NCBI GenBank assembly: GCA_900315735.1
Contig: ONAD01000014.1
Span: 1 to 64,000, forward strand
Direction of reading: 5' to 3'
Length of the DNA: 64,000 nt
From: an uncultured Lachnospiraceae bacterium
GTDB taxonomy: Bacteria; Bacillota; Clostridia; Lachnospirales; Lachnospiraceae
This document shows, one piece after another, positions 24,217-33,462 of the stretch (position 1 is the stretch's first letter; every line of letters starts with the position of its first letter). The position numbers and the translations under genes were made by a program. Under the pieces are notes generated by a model. That model was not told the DNA's origin. It saw nothing but the letters and a program-made list of their open reading frames with translations, and made no database searches.

Positions 24217-26535
24217 ATGACTGCGTATGACTCAAGCAATCTGAAAAGTACGCTTGCTTATATAAAGGATAGGTTTGGTCTGGATGTGTTCACTAAGCCT
24301 GGTCGTGTGCCGGCACTGTTAAGTGATTTGGCACCGGGGTTGAAGAATGATCGGATTATGTTAGAGAGGCTGTCTCGTTTGGGTATTCTTGATGACTTTG
24401 TAGAGAATACATATGAAAATGAGGCAGTGCAAAAAAGAATAGTTTCTAAATCCATGACTCAGCTGACGCAATCTGAGTTTATTCGACCTGCAATCGCCGC
24501 GTCTTATATTAGCGTAATGGCAGAAGTCTTCGGCTGGTCAATTGAAGTTGAAATTCCCAAGGAAACTACTGAAGAGAAGATAAAGTTCGATTCGGAGAGG
24601 TACATGAAGGAGTCACAGGATAGAGACTTCCTTTGGGGAAAGAGAGCTGTTGAAGAAGAGAGGTTTGACGAAGCCAGACTCCTGTTTAGCAAGGCTTACG
24701 GTCAAGGGAATGTCCTAGCAGGCGTTCACCTTGGTGAAAGATACTATTCTGGAAATGGCTGTGAACGTGATTACGACAAAGCCATCCCCTTATTTGTGGA
24801 TGGAATGCATAGGGGCTGTCCACTTGGGGCAGAGTGGCTTGCTGAAGCATATAGAGTAGGCAAGGGAGTGCCGAAAGACGTTGATAAAGCAAAAGAAATC
24901 TACAGTGCTTGCGTTGAAGCGTTGGAGGATATGTGTGCATTTGGTTGTGCAGACGCACAATATGCTTTAGGTTTTGATTTATTATATGGCAATTTTTCGG
25001 CTGAAAATGAGAATAAGGCGTATTACTGGCTAGAGAAGGCAATGAAGTCAGGAAATGTCGGCGCGGGTGTACAAGTTGCCAAAATCCTAATCAACGGATG
25101 GGGGCAGGAAAAAGATGAACAAGCGGGCATAGCTATATTAGAAGGTTATGCTAATACAACGAATAATAATGCGCACTTTGAGCTCGGTAAAATTTACTAT
25201 TATGGTAGGCTGAAAGAGCAGGATTATAAAAAAGCCTTGTATCACTTTAAAAAGGCGGCAGAACGAGGACATGCAAGTTCACAGGCTTATGTTGGTGATA
25301 TATATTACTATGGCGAAGGCGTCCCTATTGATTATGTAGAGGCGAGAAGATGGTATGAACTAGCCGAAAACCAGGGCAATAAGGATGCTGCCTTAAATCT
25401 TGGGTTTATTTATTTTTTTGGAGAAGATGTCGCAAAGGATAAACAAAAAGCATTTAAATACTTCAAGAAATCAGCTGACAAGGGAAATGCCCGTGCGCAG
25501 TATATGTTGCATTATTTCTATCTGCGGGACGAGCAATTCAAAAACTATGAACTTGGGAGACAATATCTTCAAAGGTCCGCAGAACAAGGAGACGTGTTTG
25601 CTCAGAAGCTTTTGGCAAAGTGCTATATAGGTTCGTTTGATTTCGTTGAAGATGATGTAAAATTTGCTTTTTGGATGCGAAAAGCAGCTGAACAAAACGA
25701 CGCTGAAGCTCAAAGGATACTAGGCGAAGCATACATTGAATTGGAGAATGAAGAAGCTCTACCGAAAAGCTATCCGGACGCAATTGAATGGCTGGAAAAA
25801 GCCTGCGGAAATGGTGACGTAAGGGCGTCTGTTCTCTTGGCTGAAGTCTATTCCACTGTGGATGGCTACAAGGATACAAAAAAATTCTCTTATTACGCTG
25901 ATCATGCTGAACAGCTGATGGTAGAGAAAGAAAAAAATGGATACTTCTTTGGAGAGGAACACGAATCGCTTGCGGATTTGCTCTATAAATCTTCTGACGA
26001 TAAGGTCGTACGCCAAAAATCATTTGATCATTATTGCAAAGCCTTTCTGGCTGGCCGAAAAAGTGCATTATATGACCTTGGATGGATGTACTTTGTCAAC
26101 GGGTATACCAATGATTTCTTCAAGCTGTCTCCGGATGAGCTGCTACAAAAGATCGTTGAGACAGAGAAAGATAGTAAATCATCTAGTTTGGCCTACCTTT
26201 TAGGACTTGTTTATTTCAATGGGTATAAAATTTATGAGAACAAGGCAGCTGCCGAGCAATGGTACTTGAAGGCGATTGATAAAGGATCTCTTACTGCAGC
26301 ATGTGAACTGGCGCTCTACTATGTAAATGAGCGAAAACTTTATGATAAAGGATATTCTGTTTTAGAAAAGGCGCATGAAGATGGTTCTGTCGAAGCAACA
26401 CGTCTTCTCGGACTGTGTTATAAAAACGGAATTGGTGTAAAGAAAAATCGTTCAAAAGCCAAAGCACTTCTTAAAGAAGCCGCAGAAAAAGGCGATGAAG
26501 ATGCCGTAGCTGAACTAAAGAAATTCATTTTTTGA
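24217..26535 (+). CDS. Large Sel1-repeat protein
   Basis: 772 residues. It lacks the zinc ribbon of its relatives but keeps the shared N-terminal helical domain (YIKDRFGLDVFTKPGRVPAL, then LSDLAPGL). From about residue 145 to the end it is a long row of Sel1 repeats (for example AERGHASSQAYVGDIYYYGE), roughly 15 units, ending KGDEDAVAELKKFIF. Such superhelical solenoids serve as assembly platforms; three in one operon with a kinase triad suggests a multi-adaptor complex. Strong AAGGAGG site. Confidence 0.87.
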   Translation: MTAYDSSNLKSTLAYIKDRFGLDVFTKPGRVPALLSDLAPGLKNDRIMLERLSRLGILDDFVENTYENEAVQKRIVSKSMTQLTQSEFIRPAIAASYISVMAEVFGWSIEVEIPKETTEEKIKFDSERYMKESQDRDFLWGKRAVEEERFDEARLLFSKAYGQGNVLAGVHLGERYYSGNGCERDYDKAIPLFVDGMHRGCPLGAEWLAEAYRVGKGVPKDVDKAKEIYSACVEALEDMCAFGCADAQYALGFDLLYGNFSAENENKAYYWLEKAMKSGNVGAGVQVAKILINGWGQEKDEQAGIAILEGYANTTNNNAHFELGKIYYYGRLKEQDYKKALYHFKKAAERGHASSQAYVGDIYYYGEGVPIDYVEARRWYELAENQGNKDAALNLGFIYFFGEDVAKDKQKAFKYFKKSADKGNARAQYMLHYFYLRDEQFKNYELGRQYLQRSAEQGDVFAQKLLAKCYIGSFDFVEDDVKFAFWMRKAAEQNDAEAQRILGEAYIELENEEALPKSYPDAIEWLEKACGNGDVRASVLLAEVYSTVDGYKDTKKFSYYADHAEQLMVEKEKNGYFFGEEHESLADLLYKSSDDKVVRQKSFDHYCKAFLAGRKSALYDLGWMYFVNGYTNDFFKLSPDELLQKIVETEKDSKSSSLAYLLGLVYFNGYKIYENKAAAEQWYLKAIDKGSLTAACELALYYVNERKLYDKGYSVLEKAHEDGSVEATRLLGLCYKNGIGVKKNRSKAKALLKEAAEKGDEDAVAELKKFIF

Positions 26536-26551
26536 TTTGAGGTGACAATAT

Positions 26552-28825
26552 ATGAAGTGTGCAAAATGTGGAGCAGAGTGGACAGCAAACATTTCGAATG
26601 CAGTTACTGCTTGCCCTTTTTGTGGAGAACCCCTGATGGGCGTTGTTCCGCATCAACAGGCTATTGAGGCATTTAAGATCATTTTAGATCGATTTGGTGT
26701 CGACATTTATTTTGAGGATAAAAGACTATACGGTTTGGTGAATGACCTCCTTCCAAACACAGCTACCGAAAAGGGCATTCTTAAAACCGCTATTACACTT
26801 GGGGCTCCGACCGTTGTAGCTAGAATCGTTACAGAATTGGAAGATAAGAAAATTGCCCTTAAAGAATGTTATGCGTTACTTGAAAACGGTGGCTTAAGCA
26901 AAGAATGGTGTGCTGCATCACTGTTCATTTTCGCTATGCCATTAGGCGTGGATTCAACAGAATTATTCCCCTTATCTGAGTTAAAAGAAGTATCTAAGTT
27001 CAATATGGAGGATGTTGCTGTTTCCTATGATCAGGACTTGGAGGACGAATACTCCTCGAAGTCTATGGATGATTTATTAAATTTGGCACTTGAGGGCGAC
27101 GCTGTTGCTTGTACTGAACTGGGAGAGAGATATTATTCCGGCACCAGCACTGAAAAAGATATAGAAACCGCTATTGCATACTTCACACAGGCAGCTGATA
27201 TGGGCTATTCAGTCGCCGAGTTTATACTTGGTAAGCTATATGATGAAGGTCAGTCCGTCCCTCATGATGGAACTTTAGCTTTTGAATACTATAAAAAGGC
27301 AGCAGATAAAGAGTACCCGCCTGCAGAGTATGCCCTTGGGCAGATGTATTATTATGGGCAAGATTGCGAGAAGAACGACCAGGAAGCTTTTTATTTGATT
27401 TCAAAGGCAGCTAAAAAACTGGATGATTCGGATGCATACGTCGTTTTGGCAATGGTTCTTAAAGAATCTGAAGACGAGGACGTGAGGGATGAAGGTAAAG
27501 CTTTCCTGTACGCAAAAAGAGCCGCTGAAATGGGAGATGAAAATGCCTACAATCTTCTCGGAACAATGTATGAACTCGGATGTGGTGTTGAACAGAGCTA
27601 TGAAAATGCAATTAAATATTATAAGCTGGCAGCAGAGAATGGTGTTGAGATTGCTTTTTTAAATATAGGAGCCTTTTACCAAGCTGGCATAGGTGTCTCA
27701 AAAGATGACAGAAAGGCGGTAGAATACTTCCAGGCGGGTGCAAATGCTGGAAATATGTACTGTCTGAATGCGTTGGGAATGTGTTATAAAAACGGGACCG
27801 GTGTTCAACAAGATTACAAAAGGGCATTCGAGCTATTCTTAGATGCTGCCTACGCTGGTAATTTTGCGGGTGAATTAAACACGGGACTTGCCTATGACGA
27901 AGGTCAAGGAGTTCAAGAAGACAAGGCTGAAGCTAAGAAATGGTTCACCTTGGCGGCTTCACATGGGAGCAGTAAAGCTATGGTTGCGTTGGGATTTTAC
28001 ACAGAAAAAGGTATTTCTGACGGAGAGCCAGATCTTGAAAGCGCTTTTGAATGGTATTTGAAGGCGGCCGAAGTTGGAGATCACCCTTTCGCCGCGTGGG
28101 TAGTTGGAAACTGCTATTCACAGGGATTAATGGGAGTTGAGATTGACCGATGCACTGCTTTTAAATGGTATTTGTTAGCGGCGGAGCTTGGACAGGCTAC
28201 GGCTCAAAACAATGTTGCCTGTGATTATCTTAAAGGCGAAATTGTTGACCTCGATTACCAAGCAGCTGTCGAGTGGTTTGAAAAAGCAGTTGCACAGGAC
28301 GATATGTATGCCTTGGACAATTATGGAACTATTCTGATGAATGGTGATGGTGTGCCAAGAGACACTGAACGTGCATTTGCAATGGTAAAAAAAGCAGCGG
28401 ATATGGGTTATGCTGATGCTATGCTCAATGCAGGTGTTTGCTATTTTGAAGGCTGGGGAACACAGAGAAACCTCGATGCAGCATTGCATTATCTCACGGC
28501 GGCGCTGGAAGCAGGAAATCAAGCCGCACTTTCTTATTTGCAGAAAGGGTTTAAAGAGAAGAACGGAATTTGGACTAAACGTGGTCTCTTTGGGAAAGTT
28601 CCTGCACCAGAGCAACTGCCTCCTCCCTCCGATTCTCCTGTGTGTAAAGGTGGGTGCGAGAATTTTTGCACATATGCGAATATGAGTAAAGCCGAAGAGA
28701 TGTATAATTCAGAAGAGTTCTGTTATTGTGAACTGATGGATCAGAAGGTGTTTAGGAAAACTAAATGCCAATACTATAAGGATTCGTTAGGGGATCTAAT
28801 AAAGGCGTTTGCAGATACAATGTGA
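26552..28825 (+). CDS. Zinc ribbon-Sel1 repeat protein with Cys-rich tail
   Basis: 757 residues: zinc ribbon (KCAKCGAEW ... ACPFCGEP), the shared helical domain (IILDRFGVDIYFEDKRLYGL to LSKEWCAASLFIFAMPLGV), about 14 Sel1 repeats, and a C-terminal cysteine cluster (CKGGCENFCTYANMS, FCYCELMD, KCQYY) that resembles the stand-alone Cys-rich protein at 8330. It is the longest and most complete member of the four paralogs. GAGGTGA lies before the start, 16 bases after the previous gene. Confidence 0.87.
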   Translation: MKCAKCGAEWTANISNAVTACPFCGEPLMGVVPHQQAIEAFKIILDRFGVDIYFEDKRLYGLVNDLLPNTATEKGILKTAITLGAPTVVARIVTELEDKKIALKECYALLENGGLSKEWCAASLFIFAMPLGVDSTELFPLSELKEVSKFNMEDVAVSYDQDLEDEYSSKSMDDLLNLALEGDAVACTELGERYYSGTSTEKDIETAIAYFTQAADMGYSVAEFILGKLYDEGQSVPHDGTLAFEYYKKAADKEYPPAEYALGQMYYYGQDCEKNDQEAFYLISKAAKKLDDSDAYVVLAMVLKESEDEDVRDEGKAFLYAKRAAEMGDENAYNLLGTMYELGCGVEQSYENAIKYYKLAAENGVEIAFLNIGAFYQAGIGVSKDDRKAVEYFQAGANAGNMYCLNALGMCYKNGTGVQQDYKRAFELFLDAAYAGNFAGELNTGLAYDEGQGVQEDKAEAKKWFTLAASHGSSKAMVALGFYTEKGISDGEPDLESAFEWYLKAAEVGDHPFAAWVVGNCYSQGLMGVEIDRCTAFKWYLLAAELGQATAQNNVACDYLKGEIVDLDYQAAVEWFEKAVAQDDMYALDNYGTILMNGDGVPRDTERAFAMVKKAADMGYADAMLNAGVCYFEGWGTQRNLDAALHYLTAALEAGNQAALSYLQKGFKEKNGIWTKRGLFGKVPAPEQLPPPSDSPVCKGGCENFCTYANMSKAEEMYNSEEFCYCELMDQKVFRKTKCQYYKDSLGDLIKAFADTM

Positions 28826-28834
28826 GGTGAAACT

Positions 28835-29368
28835 ATGAGCTTTTTCGATTATGCGCGGGCACGAAATAAATACAGAAATAACAAGATAATGGTTCAAGTG
28901 ATAGATGGTCTTGAAGATATGGACCAGTATCATTTATTACGCAGCACAAGTGTGAATAAGACTCCTTTTAGTCTTCCGAACACAGCCGAAGAAATTAAAA
29001 CCTGGCTTTCTGTTTGTGATGGTGGCCTGCTGTTCTCCACTACCCTACTGGGTTATGACGATTATGATAAGGAACTAGAGATTTCATTTTCCACTTTGCA
29101 GGAGTGGAACACAAAACAGAAGCACGAACTTCTGGGACTTCCGGATGGCTATTTAATAATTGCCATATTGAATTACGGAGATCCTATATGTATCTCTCCG
29201 TCAGATTCTAGGATATACCTTTGGGATATGTCTGAAATGACCTTCACAACTGTATGGGAAAGCTTTACTGATTTTCTTGCTGATGAATACAATACTGCTG
29301 TACAGATGGTGGAAGATGACGCCCTGGAGCCTGTTCCTATGAAAACGGAGGAGCAGGATGGAGAATAA
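28835..29368 (+). CDS. SUKH (SMI1/KNR4) family protein
   Basis: 177 residues matching the SUKH pattern: LPNTAEEIKTWLSVCDGGLL (the 'DGG' strand), LLGLPDGYLIIAILNYGDPI with the conserved GD, ICISPSDSRIYLWD and the final helix TTVWESFTDFLADEY. SUKH proteins are best known as immunity proteins for nuclease toxins. It precedes and overlaps the HNH nuclease gene by 11 bases, the reverse of the usual toxin-immunity order but consistent with the pair being co-translated so that the inhibitor is made first. Confidence 0.78.
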   Translation: MSFFDYARARNKYRNNKIMVQVIDGLEDMDQYHLLRSTSVNKTPFSLPNTAEEIKTWLSVCDGGLLFSTTLLGYDDYDKELEISFSTLQEWNTKQKHELLGLPDGYLIIAILNYGDPICISPSDSRIYLWDMSEMTFTTVWESFTDFLADEYNTAVQMVEDDALEPVPMKTEEQDGE

Positions 29369-29897
29369 TATCAGCTACCAAAGAAGATGTGCGGTAAGTA
29401 AAGCCTGGTCAAAGGAACGGAAGCAAGTTTTGCAGTCACGAGGAAGTCGTAATTGGTCTCAGAAAGAACAAAGAGAGATTATAGCAACCGGTAAGTGTCA
29501 TGGGTATGAAGGACAACATATGCTCTCCGTTAAATCGCATCCTGAGCATGCGGGAAACGAAAAGAACATTCAATTCTTAACACATGAGGTGCATTTTCAA
29601 GCACATGGCGGAAACTGGAAAAACGATGCTAACGGTCGCTTTAACCTAAAGACAAAAAAAGTTGATTCATTAGATGGGGAGCTACCAGGAATTAATTATC
29701 GAAAACTTTCAGATCCGCTCAGTGATCGATCAAAGAAGATTGCAAACACAAAATACGAAAAAAATAAAGCAGTTTCAAAGACTGGCTCAAATGCAGAAAT
29801 TTGTTTGTCAGTCGAGCAAACGGCAGCAGTTCACCGAAAGGTACTCATACGAATCAAAAAAGTAGCGTCAAAAGCAATAGCAAAGGCAACGGAATGA
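29358..29897 (+). CDS. HNH/GHH-type nuclease (toxin-like effector)
   Basis: 179 residues. The core (residues ~40-100) follows the colicin/Tox-GHH family: ATGKCHGYEGQHMLSVKSHP, then HAGNEKNIQFLTHEVHFQAH and GGNWKN. The usual G-H-H is G-Q-H here, with further His residues in HEVHFQAHGG for metal and catalysis. Such domains cut DNA non-specifically and occur at the tips of polymorphic toxins, but here it is a stand-alone cytoplasmic protein without export signals. The basic C-terminus may bind DNA. Its activity would be restrained by the overlapping SUKH gene. Confidence 0.72.
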   Translation: MENNISYQRRCAVSKAWSKERKQVLQSRGSRNWSQKEQREIIATGKCHGYEGQHMLSVKSHPEHAGNEKNIQFLTHEVHFQAHGGNWKNDANGRFNLKTKKVDSLDGELPGINYRKLSDPLSDRSKKIANTKYEKNKAVSKTGSNAEICLSVEQTAAVHRKVLIRIKKVASKAIAKATE

Positions 29898-29932
29898 ATA
29901 GCTGATTTCGAAACGTAAAGAAGGTGCAAATT

Positions 29933-32900
29933 ATGAGAGAAGATCGCGATGACTTAATTGAAGTTGAAAAAGCAATGCAAGAGGAAATCGACCGCTATGA
30001 TGCGGAGTTGATTTCTTTATTGGTGAGCGATTCTCAGCAAACTCACACTGATTGGACTGATCACGAAATAGCTATGGTATGTCTCAGAGGTAGAAAAATA
30101 TGTTTATGTCTAGAATCTGGGCAGCAAAGTAAGGCCATAGAAGAAATTGATTTGCTACTTAATAGTGTGAAGCGACTAGAGTATGGTTTGGAATTAACTC
30201 CTGACACCCTATCGGATGCATGCGACTGTGTTCTTTCGATGATTGAGGGTGGAGACTACACTGAAGCTCTGAAGATACTCATTAGCGAAGAATATGGGGA
30301 AATAAATCTAAATACCGAAATTTCTGAAGATTTATTTTTCATGCTTACAAATATGGCCAGCTATTTTGAAAGCCACCAAGATAATGATATGGTTGGCCGT
30401 ATAATAATGTATCTTGTAAGTATTAGCGAAGAGAGAAACAAAGGAAATGTCCTGAAACATCGAGAGATCGTTGTAAAAGCGTTATCGAAAATTGTGGAAG
30501 TTTGTCCTGATCAAAGTTATGCAATATGCAATAAAGAAAAAGCATATTTTAAGGGCATTCATGATGAGTTCACATCAAACTTCTTATGGTTTTCCGGATA
30601 CCTTCTTCAAAGAAAAAACAACACCAAAGCCGCATTAGTAGTATTCAAAAACTGCTACAATATTCGACTGGAACTATACGGAGAACAAGACTGGTACACT
30701 GCTTTAGCAAGACGAGAATATGCGGTAATGCATTTAGCTCTTGCTGGCAACGAAGATAATGCAGAAGAGATGTCTTTTCTATATAGATTTATCAATTGTG
30801 TAGAAGAAGAAAGTTACTCTGGTATAGACAGGGATACCCTGAAAATTGTTGAGGGAAAAACTCTGTATATTGTGCTTTTACATAAGCTGAACCATGAGAA
30901 CTTCCATTCTTATGAATATCTTCACTCGCTTTATTATAAAATCTGCGAGGAATATAATGAAAAATCTTCAGAGCCGTTGATAAAACTCCGTTTGAGTTAT
31001 AACCTCATTGGGGGCTTTTACTTAAAGAAGGGAAAATACATTCGCGCTGAACAGGCTTTTGTAAGCGCAGTTAATGCGCCGTTTCCAGCCAATGTAGATG
31101 AAATCCTTTCAATAGCGCAGGTGAAGAGCAATCTTCTCATGGTTTATTACGTAGAGAATGACATGCCAAAGGCAGCACCTCTTATTTTAGAACTGTTGGA
31201 GCTGATTGAGCAGGATGGCGGCGGAATTGAGGAAAAAGACCAATATAGAATACTTACTATGTATAACAGCCTGGTAAGCCAGGCATTTCTTGAAATTGAC
31301 AAGGAGGAAGTAGATTTTCTTATCTCTGAATTGGATGAGATCGGATGCCAAATAAAAACACCTAATGACAACTGCAAGAACGCTTACCCCGAAAAAGTGA
31401 TTTTCTTTGTCACAGGAGTACAATTGCTTCTTCAGAATGATGAGCTGACCTCAAAACAATGTAATGATTATTGTGATGCTTTGGCGATTGTTGATAACAC
31501 TGGGATTGAGCAACTGGAACAGGGGCAAAGGATAGTTTTATGGCTGAGCCTTTCCATATTGGCATGGGAAGCAAATCGATCCGATTTGGCGGAATACACT
31601 ATTCTTAAATCAGCAAGAGAATGCTGGAATTCGGTAATTCCATTAAGCACAAAGGCATCTGTTTTTCAGACAACCGCCAGTATTTTGGGAAAGTGCGGAA
31701 AGGAGCAAGAGGCACTTCAATATTTAAATCATGCGCTTGCGCAAATACGTGAAGTTTGGCATTCATACTTGTGCTATTCAAACGACAACAGGTTGTTGCA
31801 GATTCTCTCACCTACGCAGTTACTGTTTACCTGCAACTATGCAATTATGCGGACAATTGAAAAGAATACCTGGAAATTATATGAGAGGGTTATAAACTAT
31901 AAGGCACTTGCTTCTTTGGCAGGAAAAGAACGCAATCGAATATTAAATTCAGGATATGTTGATGCAGGGTTAATCGGAAAGATTAAATCCATTCAAGATC
32001 GTTTGGCTGCGATAGAAACCGAAGGTATTTTTTTGCCTGACAGCAATGAATATGACATAGAGAAAGAGAACCTTAGAGTATTGGAAGCCGAGTTCGCAGC
32101 AAGATTTCCGGAAAGGTTTAAAACCCAAGATATTACAGTAAGAGAATTGAAGAATAAATTGCCTGACAATTCTGTGCTTATCGAGTATATCTTGTGTCCG
32201 AAAGATTACGGAGGAAAATCAAGAGATATTGTAGATGACATACTGGAACTTGATGCGTTTGTAGTTGTCAAAAATGGTGGTCAATGCACCATTAACAGAT
32301 GTATTCTTCACAATGCAAAGTCAATCATAGACGAAGCATCAGAACTGGTTCAATTAATAGTAAATGAATCGAGAGGTGAGATATCGATAGAACAAATGGA
32401 GGAAAAAGAACACTTTAAAAGAAAGTTGCATTCCGCCCTGATTTCTCCTATTTACTCATTAATTGCCGGCAATAAAAAAATTTTTATAGCTCCAGATGCC
32501 GATATTCTGAATCTCCCATTTGACGTTTTGACAGATGGAAATGGAGAATTATTTGGGGATCGGTTTAACATTGTTGTAATGGAAAGTGGTAGAGACTTTT
32601 TATATTCAGATTCTAATGATTTTGGAAGCGGAAGTTTGATTGTTGGAAATCCTCAATTTGATGTTCCCGAAAAACAAATTCATAGAGCCGATACAAAAGC
32701 TCAGGATAAATCAAGATTTGTTGAATTAAAGCCTGATGCAATTCTTCAGTTGCCTTTTAGTGAATTTGAGGCAAGAACGGTTGGTAAATACTGTAAATCC
32801 AATTTTTTTGTTGGAAAGCAAGCAACCAGATACCAACTTCAAAATGGCATTGGAAAACGTAACATTCATTTAGCGACACATGGTTATTTTGATTTGCTTG

Positions 32901-33451
32901 GGGATACTGACTCAATGTATTCCTCATGTCTCCTGTTCTCTGGGGTATGTAATTGGCTTAGAAAAAAAGAATGGGATAGTAATTGTGGCAATGGTATCCT
33001 CACTGCTGATGAGATTAGTAGGTATGATTATCATAATGTAGAACTTGTTGTCTTATCATCATGCCTGGGCGGGATGAATGATACTGTAGTTTCAAAAGGA
33101 TTCCAAGGTTTAATAGGTGGGTTTTCAGCTTCTGGAGTTAAATATGTTATATCGAACATATGGAATGCCGATGATATGGCAACAGAGATATTAATGGACG
33201 CATTTTATTATCAATACTGTGTTAAACAAGTCGCGCCTCCAGTGGCACTAAAGAGAGCAAAGCAGTATTTAAAAACAGTTACAATAGGCGATCTGAAGAG
33301 AAGAAATTGGTTTGAATATATTTTGCAGGGTAATATTCTGAATGCCAGTATGAAGATGAGGGTTTCCTCTTATGCCAATAAAAATGAAAGATTCCGCCCT
33401 TTCAAAAACGAGATTTATTGGTCAGGCTTTACTTGCTTTCGCTGCAACTAG
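29933..33451 (+). CDS. TPR-CHAT caspase-like protease
   Basis: 1172 residues. The N-terminal two thirds are TPR-like helical repeats (for example LIGGFYLKKGKYIRAEQAFV). The C-terminal ~320 residues form a CHAT peptidase: FIAPDADILNLPFDVLTDGN, LIVGNPQFDVP, catalytic His983 (HLATHGYFD) and Cys1044 (VVLSSCLGGMND), SGVKYVISNIWNADDMAT. Both catalytic residues are present. CHAT proteases are execution proteases of several bacterial immune systems (for example craspase and gasdermin-activating proteases). ATG 29933 follows AAGAAGG; a GTG three codons earlier overlaps it. A partner substrate is not obvious among the neighbours. Confidence 0.92.
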   Translation: MREDRDDLIEVEKAMQEEIDRYDAELISLLVSDSQQTHTDWTDHEIAMVCLRGRKICLCLESGQQSKAIEEIDLLLNSVKRLEYGLELTPDTLSDACDCVLSMIEGGDYTEALKILISEEYGEINLNTEISEDLFFMLTNMASYFESHQDNDMVGRIIMYLVSISEERNKGNVLKHREIVVKALSKIVEVCPDQSYAICNKEKAYFKGIHDEFTSNFLWFSGYLLQRKNNTKAALVVFKNCYNIRLELYGEQDWYTALARREYAVMHLALAGNEDNAEEMSFLYRFINCVEEESYSGIDRDTLKIVEGKTLYIVLLHKLNHENFHSYEYLHSLYYKICEEYNEKSSEPLIKLRLSYNLIGGFYLKKGKYIRAEQAFVSAVNAPFPANVDEILSIAQVKSNLLMVYYVENDMPKAAPLILELLELIEQDGGGIEEKDQYRILTMYNSLVSQAFLEIDKEEVDFLISELDEIGCQIKTPNDNCKNAYPEKVIFFVTGVQLLLQNDELTSKQCNDYCDALAIVDNTGIEQLEQGQRIVLWLSLSILAWEANRSDLAEYTILKSARECWNSVIPLSTKASVFQTTASILGKCGKEQEALQYLNHALAQIREVWHSYLCYSNDNRLLQILSPTQLLFTCNYAIMRTIEKNTWKLYERVINYKALASLAGKERNRILNSGYVDAGLIGKIKSIQDRLAAIETEGIFLPDSNEYDIEKENLRVLEAEFAARFPERFKTQDITVRELKNKLPDNSVLIEYILCPKDYGGKSRDIVDDILELDAFVVVKNGGQCTINRCILHNAKSIIDEASELVQLIVNESRGEISIEQMEEKEHFKRKLHSALISPIYSLIAGNKKIFIAPDADILNLPFDVLTDGNGELFGDRFNIVVMESGRDFLYSDSNDFGSGSLIVGNPQFDVPEKQIHRADTKAQDKSRFVELKPDAILQLPFSEFEARTVGKYCKSNFFVGKQATRYQLQNGIGKRNIHLATHGYFDLLGDTDSMYSSCLLFSGVCNWLRKKEWDSNCGNGILTADEISRYDYHNVELVVLSSCLGGMNDTVVSKGFQGLIGGFSASGVKYVISNIWNADDMATEILMDAFYYQYCVKQVAPPVALKRAKQYLKTVTIGDLKRRNWFEYILQGNILNASMKMRVSSYANKNERFRPFKNEIYWSGFTCFRCN

Positions 33452-33462
33452 GAGGTACATTG

